Assembly (NCBI GenBank): GCA_020746105.1
Contig: CM036617.1
Span: forward strand, 36,051,898-36,115,897
Source: Trogon surrucura
Taxonomy: Eukaryota; Chordata; Aves; Trogoniformes; Trogonidae
DNA: 64,000 bases
Direction: 5' to 3'
Shown here: positions 30,601-42,600 of the stretch, one piece after another
Layout of the letters: the number at the start of each line of letters is the position of its first letter
Numbering within the stretch: the first letter of the stretch is position 1
Translations under genes and position numbers: made by a program
The notes under the pieces: generated by a model
Database searches by the model: none
What the model saw: only the letters and a program-made list of their open reading frames with translations
What the model was told of the DNA's origin: nothing

Positions 30601-33600
30601 CCAGGTGTGTGCATTGAGTCATTCTGGTGTTATTCAGCTGTTCAAAAGTCATAAACTTTCCTCAGAGGTGGCAAAATGTGATTATTTCAATGTGTATACC
30701 CAGTGATTCCCGTAACGAGAGACTACTTCATGCTCATTTCCATTGTGCAGCCGTATTTCCTGTGAACCCTGTGCTCTGTAAGTCTTTTATTGTCCTACTT
30801 TTGTGCTCGGCATAAATCAGAGCAATCTCTTAGGGTTGGTAATATTGTCTGATGTGATATTTCATCATGTGTTACAGTGTTTTGACCATTTTATCCCCAC
30901 ACAAGTGTTTTGACAGTTGAGTGTTGGCTTCCAGATTCCTAGTACTGCTGTACTTCCTCAAATCCAGCAAACCTGTGCGCAGGTGTGCTGAGAATTATAG
31001 GAAGGTCTTTGGAATATAGAGGATCACCTGTGCATTAAGTTTCAGGTTTAAGACGTTTGAAAGTCCCGTTTCCTTCTCAGTAATAAAGGGCCTCCTTGAA
31101 TTTGATACCATTGGCAGGTTCCTTGAACCTCAAGCTCTGATGTTTAAAGTTTTGTGGGTGAGAACTGAGCAACAGGTTAACAGTCATGTCAGTGAGGATA
31201 GTTGCTTCTGAAATGTCTCTTAGTTCACAGTTTGGTACTGTGCCATTTCATGTTGGTTTTGGGGTTTTTTTTATGTCTTTATAGGAACTGACAACAGCTT
31301 TGGAAAAGAATCCAGATGATGCCGAACATTATTGTCAACGAGCTTACGCTTACATTCTTCTACAAAAATACGCTGGTAACGTCTTCAGACGGCGCTGAGC
31401 CTTTACCTCTTACTCAGAACCAATGCCCCTTACCTAGTGTATTGTAACGCCTTCTTTACCAAAGGTGTCTTCAATCTGAAGCCAAATACAGTAATGAGAG
31501 AAAGTGTTATCTGTAGCCCAATACGCTACTCTTACAGTCAGTGCATAACTTTATAGTTTTCATAACTATTTTGTTTCTTCAAAATTTCCAGTGAATTGGG
31601 TCTCCTGCAGTCCCAGCTTTCCGTTTGATTCTATCTTGGCAGCTTTTTTTAAAGTAGACTTAGGCGTATTTTAAGCTTTGCGTTGTGAACATCTTCCATC
31701 CTTATGTTTTTGGTGGAGACTGAATCCTGTCATGGTAGGAATGCGATAACTGAATAGTGCCTGGGAAAGAGATTAACTGAAGATTTGATCTTTGTTTTTT
31801 TTTTCTTTCCAGCAAAAAGCAAACAGATTCACACTCAGATCTAAGTAGGGGATTTAACTAGATGAAATTCATGTTATGTCTTACACAGAGCTCTAGAGCT
31901 GTGAACGGTTCATCCGTAGCACTTGTAGCTAGATCGAATTCAAACGGTGTGATTTGTGTGCAAGCTAAGAAAGCTAGCGGAGTACAGCTTAAAAAAATTT
32001 TCACTACTAAAAGACTCACACTTCAGTGCTTTTTTTAACATAGTATTACATTCCTCACCGTTAAACTGGCTTCCAACAGATGCAGTTGCCGATGCAAAGA
32101 AGTCCCTAGAACTCAACCCCAATAATGCTGTAGCACTCCTTAGAAAAGGGTACGTATCATGTATTGGTCATGCTGAATATTGTGATAATCTCTAGGGAAA
32201 TGCTAGTATTTGGATTATGGCTCCGTACAAGCTTTTTGCAACACCAGAAATGAATAGATTTAACGCCTTGCTGTTTGTAACCCATCCGTAAAAAAGAAGT
32301 GATTTATTTTGGGCTGATTATCTTAATATCGTAGTAATTTCACTAACAGACCTCTCAGGTGATTGAAATTCTTACGTGTGTAATTTTAACCAATATAGTG
32401 TGTGAGGTAATGATGTTGTGATCTTCAGAATGTGTATTAGACCAAGAAGTAATTACTATTTCCTTGTGTTTTCCTTCCTTCATGTCAGGTTAGGTGAATA
32501 TCATATCAAAAACTATGCATCTGCGTTAGAAGCTTTCAGAGAGGGACAGAGGTTGGACAGTAAGTATTAAAATTTCTTGTGTGCACAGTGCTACTTTGCC
32601 AAGGAGAAAAAAAAAATTTAATGTGTTAGTTGAAAGTGAAGACCAAGGTCGGTTTTTTTGTGAGTGGGTTGGGTTTGGGTTTCTTAAGGCTAATGAAGTA
32701 GATGCCTGACTTGAGGTGTCTGGATTTTGGGAAGGTTTATGCAGTCACTGCATGAAAGTGTAAAACTGCTTAAAAATGTGAATCAGTGTTCTTTGCAAGT
32801 GGTATACGATACATTTATTTTTATTTCTTTATGAAATGGGGATTATTTTCCTGTTTCCAGGAGGTCTTACGAATTAATGGTGGCTATGCTGTGGCATTAA
32901 GTGTCATAGAAAAGTTTCTAAGCAGAACAGACTCCTTATATATAGCTGGAATTTCCTACTACTTAAAGCATGCGATAGACTTTAGAAAGAACATGCAACT
33001 TGCTGAGTCTTCAAACTGACAAAATGTGGTTTTACCTCACGTTGCATATCGCTTAATTGCAAAAACATATGCATTATATCTCTTTTTTCTTAAAGTGTTG
33101 GCTTCTCGGTGGCACTTTTTAGTTCAGGGACAAATAGACGTTTTTAAAAAGCTGACTGTGTTCTAGAAGGAGGAAGGGAGTAGCTTAAAACGGAAAGCTT
33201 TGGTAGAGGACCTGGGGAGGCATACAGCAAAGAAGTTGCAGGATGGTTGTGACTCCCTTCTCTTCCCTCATATTTTCCATTTCTTCTCATTCTATTCCTT
33301 CCCTTCCCAACAGCAGAAGGAAATGGTAAGAATCATAGAATCCTAGAACGTTAGGAGTTGGAAGGGACCTCCAGAGATTATCTATTCCAATCCCCCTGCC
33401 AGAGCAGGATCCCCTAGGGCAGCCACACAGGAACGTGTCCAGGTGGGTTTTGAAAGTCTCCAGAGAAGGAGACTCCACAACCTCTCTGGGCAGCCTGTGC
33501 CAGTGCTCTGTCACCCTCACAGTAAAGAAATTTCTCCTCATGTTGAGGTGGAACTTCCTATGTTCTAGCTTATACCCATTATTCCTTGGCCTATTACTGG

Positions 33601-36600
33601 GCACCACTATGAAGAGACTGGCACCTTCCTCTTGACACCCACTCCTCAGATATTTGTATACATTAATAAGGTTCCCTCTCAGCCGTCTCTTTTCGAGACT
33701 AACCAGCCCCAGTTCTCTCAGACTCTCTTCATAGGAGAGATGTTCAAGTCCCTTGAGGGAAAAAAAAATGCACCTTGAGAGCTTACACAGAGCATTGTCA
33801 TGGTCTCAGATGTTATGTCATCTTAGCTGTAACTGTGGCTGGGACCTGAAGGTTTAGGAAAAATTTATTTGCCTCTCCTGAAGAAGCGATCACATCCTCT
33901 GATCTGAAACTGGAGTTCCATGGGAGCATAATCCAATTTGTGCTTATTGCCTAGAGATGAGGCTCCTTCCTACTCTTGTGCTTGCTTAGCCTCTTCTTTC
34001 AGTGCACTAAGTCTGCAGAAAGCTACTATTTTTAAAATCTTTTTCCCCCTGGATAAATGTTGAAATGGCCCAGTTGAAGGATCTGAGCGCTCAAGCCATG
34101 GGAAGTGAAGTGGCAGAGCAGTGTTGGGGCACTGAGTGGTGGTGATGGGAAGGGTATATGGTGGAATCACAGTGACTGTTAGTTGTCAGCTTTGGCAGCC
34201 CTGGAGCAGGAGTTAAAAATAAAATGTAAGAAATTTCAGTTTTGGTATTTGGTTAACTTGGTAGTCTCCAGTAGTTTATACATTAGGAACACGTGTAAGT
34301 GTATCTTAGCAATCTAGCCAAGTTCTCTGTTTTGAAAGGAAGTGACTTATTGTCGCTTCCCTTGCTTGACTTTTCGTACATCTCCAAACTCACCACTCCT
34401 GAATTGAATAATTAATCTATTTTTTATATATATATTTTTGCCCCACCCCAAGCATCCAATAACAATTTGAGGCTTTTCATTTACATGAATTTTGCCAATT
34501 TTTATAGTTCGTCAGTTGGAGTTGTTCATAATACAGATTGTACACAAAATCTCAGGACAGAGTGTCACTTTTTTTTTTTTTTAAATTTCATTTAACCTCA
34601 CATCTTACTTACACAGCAGGGTGCAACAGCACACAGAACTGCAGGTGTCTTTTTAGGTATGTCAGTGAATACCAAGATCCTCTTAGCCTCTTCAGAATCC
34701 CTGAAATACAGCACATTTTTCTGCATTGAATCGCTCAACTTCTTACCTGTTTGAGTTTAATTTGCTGTTATTTTGCTGCTTACCCAGTTGAAGTGTTTCT
34801 GAAGCTTTCCAGCCCTTCCTGATTACTCTCACATCTGAAAGCGGCTTCTGCTGTGCTTCCCGTGTCTCATTACAAAGCTTGGTGACCTGCTGTGAGATGA
34901 GGAGTCTCCTGAAGGCCTTTTTAAAAATGCAGATTTTGCAGTTGATTCTGTTCCATACGTCACCTAGTACGCTGGCAAGTTTATGTCCGTAGCGGGATGC
35001 GCCTTTGCAGTTCTGTGGAGTGTTTGATGGATCCCAGGTGGAAACAATTGTGAGCATAAGCATTTTGGCAAAGCAGTTAACTTTGAGTTAAATGCATCTA
35101 GTGCAGAATGAACGAAGCGCAAGGGGAAAAATTTGCCGCATACGGCCGAGCAGGTGACAAAGAGAGAAGACTTTAGCTGTTGCTGCCTCAGAGAATTGCT
35201 GCGGTGGGGAATTCTTTGCTGGCGAGGCTGTTTTCTTTGCTACACGAGAGGGCAGAAGCGCACCGGTACGTGTTTCTGTTCCTAGCTGATGTAGGGGCTG
35301 ATTTAAATCTTAATTTGAAAGGCAAACAGTGATGAGTTTCCTACTTGTGCTCATTACCGGTAGATCTGAGAGGCCGAGGGTACCACAGCAAGCTTCCCAT
35401 TACCCACCTACAGGGATATCTAAATAGGGCTTGATGTGATGGATTGTTGAATGTTGCAGTGTTTATTCTATATAATAACATCAGGAAGCATGATTCTTTT
35501 CACTCAAACAGGAGGTTAGACTTTTCTTGTATTCTAAGAGTTCATAGATTTTCAGTAAGTGAAGATTCAGTTAGGTTTTCTGAATGAGAAAGCGTTAGAA
35601 GTTGTGAAGTTCTTTAGGAGGATAATGCAGTTACAGCGCACAAAAAAACCTCCAGTTTTTCCTCGAATTATAAAATGTGCTGGGATGCAGGGAAAGAGGC
35701 AGCGTTTGGCAAGAGGGGGAATCTTCTAGGAAAAAGGGAAAGTAACACTGAACTTCTAACGTTTGTGTTGCATGTAGCAATCCTGTCCTAGGCTGTAGCT
35801 ACAAAGAGAATTCCTCACCTGCTGCTGGAAGTCGGAGGCTGGGTCAGTGGAGACTTGACTTGGATTCTCTTCCCTTAAACTCTTGAACCTACTTAATTGG
35901 ATTTCACTTTCAATTAATAAACTTTGTTCTTGACTGCAATGATTGGAAGTGTTGTTAGAGCATGGTTGCAAAGTTTTAAAATTACAGATTAGTTTAGGTT
36001 GCAGGCAGGCACTGGGGCTCATCCAATTCTGTGCCCGGGCCAAAAGCAATCCTGACTTTGAACTTGCACGCGTTTGCTCGGGTCCTTCCACTGTTATTTC
36101 CAAATATCTCCAAGACTGAAGATTCTGTGGCCTCTTTGGGTAACCTACTCTGGCGTTTGACAACTCTTAGTAAAAAAATTGCGTTATCTGATCATCAGAA
36201 CTTACTTCATTGCATCTTGGGTCATTTGCTTCGCTACCTTTCCCCATGTACTTGTGAGGACAGTCTGCAGTCAGTCATCTGAATACCTTAAGAATACACT
36301 AAGTAATTGAAAACAGCCCTTGGATCCCGCAACAGAACTCTCTGATAGTTGATTTTGGTTCATTCCACCTTAAAATAGGTACTTTCTTTCTGGAATTTGC
36401 AAGGAATATAGAAAAGACCGCAGCAGTCAGGGGTACTGTAATGTCAAGACAGCTGCATTATTATTTGCATTTTTAGCTTTTCCTAAGTGACCGAGAGATT
36501 ACATAAATGTTCTGTAGCCTAAAATTTAGATAGCTTTTGAGATGAATGGTGAAAGAAAAGGGAAGAGAAAATAGCTTGAGGAGTGGGTTAGCAATTTTAC

Positions 36601-39600
36601 GACCTAAGACACACCTTATATTTTATGTGCATTTTATATTTGAAGGGGTGGGGCTTCATGCTTTGAATAACTGCAGTGGAGTCACATTTGGTGTTACACA
36701 CATGTCTGCTGGGAACTCTTGTCAAGTCTCTTCAAGCCCTCTGGGATAGTTGGCTGAGTGAAATCCCTCAGTGTGAATTCTCTCTCGTAAAAAGATAAAA
36801 AGTTGAGCTACTCTTAGTACTTTCTCAGTAACGTTGCCACTTTTTTACTTTCCTGGCTCTGAAAGATTCTTCTGGCAATTTTGTTGGAATAAAGTGATTG
36901 CTCTGTCATTACACTTCTACCTTTTGAGCTATTTTTCCAGTAAACTCATTTTTCTCTGGGAAGCAGCCATCCTAGAGTCCTACCTAACTTTTCTGAGATT
37001 TGATTCATAGGGAGGAATTGGCACCTGTGTATTTCTAACATCCCTGGAAGTTTAAATGGTTTCACACAAACTTTACAAACACACCAGGACAAAATCCTCG
37101 ATGTTTGTGAAACTTGTGCAACTTTGGGTTGTCCTCAGAGCAGACAGTCTCTTTTGATATTTCTTTGAAGAGGAAGCACGTGACTGTTTGAAAAAATAAT
37201 TTTAAGGATAACAGGGAAGTGTGTAAAACTGTATACTTTGTGCTTCCCAACCAGTTCTAGAGGGTTTGAGCAGACTGGAAAGAAATAGTGTATCTGGGTC
37301 AGTTCAGACAAAATCTGGTGTCCTACAAATTAATTTGAAGTTAATTAAATATAACAGAGTTAAATAATAGAGTTGTGTAAAAATACTTAAAGGTTGAATG
37401 ACAGGGGTTACAAGAAGATGATAGGAAGTAATACAGTTTTTTAGTGAATCAGTGGATTTTGGATGGATTTATTCCAATTGATGATTGTGAGGAATTGTTC
37501 TTTATGCAATACATGTAGTGCTTGGAGTTCTAATGTTACTGTGTTTGATCTCTTCTAGATGTAGATGATACCTTTACTATTTGGATTAAAAGATGTGAAG
37601 AAACACTAAATGGTAAGAAAAACCCCATTTACTTGATAAAGCATTTGATACGCCCAGGGCTTTGAAGTTTTGTCGTCTTTTTCAAAGACTTACAACTTAC
37701 CTCTTACTTTGAACAAAAGAATTTTTTTTTTAAAAAAAAAAATTCTCTGGTTTCTCTTGGAGTACATCTGAACACTTTTGTGCTTCACATTTAGTGGCAC
37801 ATTAGTAGGTTTTTAATGTAATATTTAGCTGTAACGGGTAAAACTCAGTCATAACAAATTTTAATTCCTTTTTGTAACTAGTTTTACCTATGGGAGGATG
37901 TGTCAGCTTGCCTTCTAAAAACAACATCAGAATAAGTTTTCAAGTCTTGAGGAGTCTGAAGATGGAAAGAGGTGGAAATCTGAGGATTTTACTCCTTGTT
38001 TCCTGTGGGGCTAATTGTTGCTCCCTTGTTTTACCAGTGGTAGTCAGGGAGACCGACAGCTTCACAATTAACTCGACTGCAGTGCTTAAGCTGCCTGTGG
38101 CTTTTAATGAAGTACAACAGAATTACTGATCTAGTGGTTTGTTTTGTTTTTTTTTACCTCCACCTGTTGTAATTTTTCCCTCCTCTATTGTGATGCGCGC
38201 TGGAGAATGCGGCATTTGAACAAGTCGTGTTGACTGAAAACCAGAGGAGAACCCTTTTGTGTCCTATAGGAACAAACATATTTCTGCTTTGTGATGTGTT
38301 TTTGCAAGGTTTATTTTAATTTGGGGAAATTAGATAAGTGATTGCCATGTGTGGTCTTATTTGCAAAGAACTGTCTTGGGTGGCCACTTTCTCTGCCCTC
38401 TTAATACTTATTTTTCTGTGATGTCATAATTACTTTTTACAGTGTTTTGAGTGGTTCAGCTCAATCGTTTTATCCTGAACATTCATCCCTGTCTTGTCTT
38501 TTTTTTGAGCCGTTTTCTTAATTTTATGATACACCATCAAAACAATACAAAGCACAAAAAAAAACCCCAAAACAACGGCTGATTTCTTAATTACGACCTA
38601 ATATTCTTTTTTTGTTAATCTTCATCTCTTTTTAGCAGTGTGCATTATAAAGTGAGCAAAGAGGAAGTTTGTTTCTTTTCAAGCACATCTAATCTGAAAT
38701 ATTTTAGGAAGAAATATTTAGAGGAGGAGATCAGATAGAAGTGTTAAAGTATATTTAAGGTCACATGAGTGAATTTTTATGCTAAGATTCCATCTCATTG
38801 CCTGGCGTGAGCTACAAGTTTGATGAGAGCTTCGTGCTAGTCCTGTGGATGGATGATAAACCTTGTACAGACTCGGGGAAAGTGATTTTTAAAACTTCTG
38901 TTTGCTGCGATGTTGCTTTCATTAAAAAAGGTCTGTATAGGTTTCTGATAAGCAAGGGAAAAACTGTTCTTTCTGTTAATGAGAACATGCTTTTGTATTA
39001 CAATTGTTCTTTTGCACAAATTGCTGATGGAAGTCTTGATTAAAAAGTAATGTCATAAAAGCAAAATACCAGTGGTAGAACTGGCAGTTTTTAGCTCTTC
39101 TGAGATTGGAATAAATGCAGAATATCTGCAGTACCTTAAGAAAACTAGAGTATATGCCTTGTAAGTTCAGTGCCTTTTTCTGAAAGTGCAACTTTTTTCT
39201 TTCCCACAGCATCACAGACAGAAGTGGTAAGATGTTCTCCTTAATATGTTTACTGTTTTGATTTCTTTGTGAAGCTAGAGTGTAATTTTAGGCTTCAGTG
39301 ACTTCTTAGAACTTTCAGGCTTTAAAAATAATCTTTTCCATTGCATGCAGTTCTGAAGGATTTCACTTCACTTCTAAACGTGTTCTTTTATTTGAGAGCA
39401 AGGCTGCAAAATTCGAACCCTGAAAACTCTTAGGAATAGCATACAAATCTGGCGATCTGTGCATATAAATGCATGAATTTTAACTTTCTGGCTTGCAGTC
39501 TGTGGCCTAATTTACAAATTAACCAGCTCATGTTGTCAATACTAACTTGCTTGTGACCCTAGAAAGTAACTTTTTTTTCACCCCCCCGGTAGCTTGCAAG

Positions 39601-42600
39601 TACTTTGTGTGGATGTTTCTCTTCTGTAGCTTGTTCAGCTTTCAGTTTCCTTTTTTTTTTTGTGGAAAGTTTTCAGGAAAAGTGTTGACATGACCACCTC
39701 TCCTTTTTTTTAATTTTTTTTTTCCCCTTGAGACATACATGTGGGAATTTGCATGGGATGTTCTGCTCTCTCTTTCATAGTTAGTTCAATTTTTGACATT
39801 TTTAAGAGTAGGGTAGAGGAACAAAGTGTACAGAAAACATAGTAGGTGTATGTAAAGATGAATCTTAGAGTTAAAAGGGTTTTTTATGTTTAAAAGTTAA
39901 ACCTTGAGTTTGCAGATCTATTTCGGATTTCCCTGATGACTTTTAGTTTAGCAACTTAGACCTGAAAGCCATACGATGTCTACTTCTTACCCAGGAAGAA
40001 AATGAGTTAAAGCTGAACTTACTGCTGTGTATAAAATGTCTGAGCACTATATTCTAAGTTACAGACTGAGATATTTCATCTAAATTGAAGCTTTTTATAT
40101 CTTAACCTGGCATAAATGGCAAATAGAACAGTCAGGAGCTTCACCTGTAGGTTAATGCTCATACAGAAATCAGGAACAGGGGAGCTGTCTGTATAAAAAT
40201 GATTTATGTCTTTGAAAAGTACTTCATTGTATGTTTTTACTTACACTGATATAACTTTTCTTTCCAATGGCATATGCTTCAACTAGAACACACAGCAGCA
40301 ACCTCTGCCACCAAAGATCAAGTAAGTCAACTTTAGCTTTACTGTGAGAATTAAAATAATTGACACGTAACTGTTCTTTGACTTGGGGATTGGGGAAGCA
40401 AGATAATGACTGTAGAAATTCTTTTTTTTGGTAACTTTAAAAACGTGGCAGTTTAAATGAGGTGTTTCTCAGTGTGATCGCTTTTTTGTTCAGAATGAAT
40501 TGTTCTTTGAGGACGTTACGCCTCACTGGGAGAGTGGGGAATGGAGTAAGCGTTCTGTTTCTAATGCTCATGCTGAGCTTATTTCAGACTGCCTCATTGT
40601 GCCTAGTGTAGGTAATGTTTTTGAAATACTCTAAGATCCTGAACTGAGAAGTGCCTTTTAATTTGTAGAAGGCAAACAATATTATGAATCGGTTAAGGAA
40701 GTGACTTGATTTTTTTTTTTTTTTTTTTGCTGCTTGATGAAAAAAGAATCTTTGTTCTTTAACTACTTACCTTATCAGTTCTGCAGATGCTCTTTTAGGG
40801 GAGGGGGAAGAAATCTAGTTCTGCGTGTCTTCTCTCCCCTATGAGACCAAACAGTGTACTGCTCCAGCTTTTGGTGTTCTTCTGTGTATCTCTTTGCCGT
40901 CAGTTTTTCCTCTCTATTTAAAAAAAATATATATGTTTTTATTTTTAAAGATATGACTGGTACCAAACGGAATCTCAAGTAATTGTGACTATAATGATCA
41001 AGAACGCACAGAAGGATGATGTCAGCGTGCAGTTCTCAGAGAAAGAGGTGATTTGTATTGGTTATTGATCCCCATCCCCGGATTCCTGAAGATGTATTAA
41101 TTAAAACAGTGAACGTTATCTGCTGCAGTTGCATGAAAGGAATGGTACAGGTGGTCATTGTTCTGAGCTCTTTTAATGCATATACCACCTGTACGCAGCT
41201 GCCAGTGTGTTTAGATGGGTAGGGGGAGAAGTGGTCTGGACTTTAAATGTTTGCATGTGCCTGTATCTGGAGTAAGGACAGACAGACAAGGTATTGTAAA
41301 AACAGGTATGAATGAGCATTAGCTCGCTTTAGGGCAATTACAGGAAAAGAATGAATGTTGGTGGGTGTTTTTTTCTTGCTTTCGGTGTCACTAAAATCGT
41401 TAATGGCAGCAAAGTATGTATTTCAAGGAAGTGCAGGAGTCCCTTTGTTGTGGTGCCAGTGACACTGTGTTCAAGTTAGCTGAGAATACTAAAGAGTTAG
41501 GTTCTTACTCTGAGCTAAGGTGATACTTTATGAGCTACCAGAAGTACTTGTTTGTTACTGTTTGCTTTAGATGGTTAAAATTGTGTGAGCATTTGGCCTG
41601 CGTTTTGCGTGTATGAGAAGTTGCAAATTGTTTTTATGTTCCATTATTAATGTGTTGGTACTTTGTTTGCCATATAATTCTTTCCCCAAGAAGTGTAGAA
41701 CAAACTGACAAGATAATAGGCTTTTTGAGTACTTACTGGCTAAGAATTGAAATCTCCTGTTCATTTTCTGGTATACTTTAGAAACACCTTGTTCAATAAT
41801 GCAGTAATGTAATGGCGTTGTCTGAAATTCTGACGCCTGATGCTTTAAGTGCCCTAGTGAAGGGTCATTAATTTAATCACTTAATCTTGGTGCCAAATGA
41901 CAGTCCTTTTCTTGGAAATGGAAAACTGCTCTCAGAGGTGACCAGAGATGTGTTTTCAACTGTTAACAGATGAATGCATCCGTGAGACTTCCATCAGGTG
42001 AAGACTACAACTTAAAGCTTGTTCTTCTTCATTCTGTAGTGCCAGAGCAAAGTACATTTAAAGTGCTTTCAACAAAGGTAAGCTTCTTAAAGTGTAAATT
42101 ATTTCTTTGACTGCTGCTGATGTTGAAAACGTTTCTGCTCTGTTGTCTTGTCTCCCTGCAACAGTCCTAATACCTTGCTTTTCATACAGAAATGCTTTTT
42201 CTTTCTTCAAGGTGCCTTTCAGCCTGTGGGAGGCTTTCTAAACTTGTGCAAATATCAGAAATACTAATATAATGGTGCTTATTGAAGTGCAAATTACAGT
42301 TATGTTGAGGATGCTTTTACTTGTTGCCGTAAAAAGAAGACTGTGGTCTTCACTCTTAAAATTCAGGTACAGGGAAAGCACAAACACCTTTCTAATAAAC
42401 TTTTAGGAGCCAGTATTGCCTAGTGAAGCACCGTTACCATCGTGTGCCCAAGATATACACGGCAGACTGAAGTGTTGATTTAAGTGTTGAAACAAGTTCT
42501 TTAGCGTTTCATGACTTCTTGCTGGTAAAGGTTAGTGTGGTGGGTTGACCCTGGCCGGCCGCCAGGTACCCACACAGCCGCTCACTCACTCCCCCCTTCA

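Larger units (their letters stand above)
27757..31284 (+). other. SUGT1: SUGT1 intron 2
   Basis: Starts inside the CpG island, then carries (CAAAA)n, two CR1 tails and one SINE within 900 bp (28021-28842). The rest, 28.9-31.28 kb, shows only AT-rich sequence. Confidence 0.9.

Noticed and set aside
32786..33019. Frame near SUGT1 exon 5 that could be an extra exon
   Set aside because: It has no SUGT1-like text, and the exon 5 to exon 6 junction already joins in frame.
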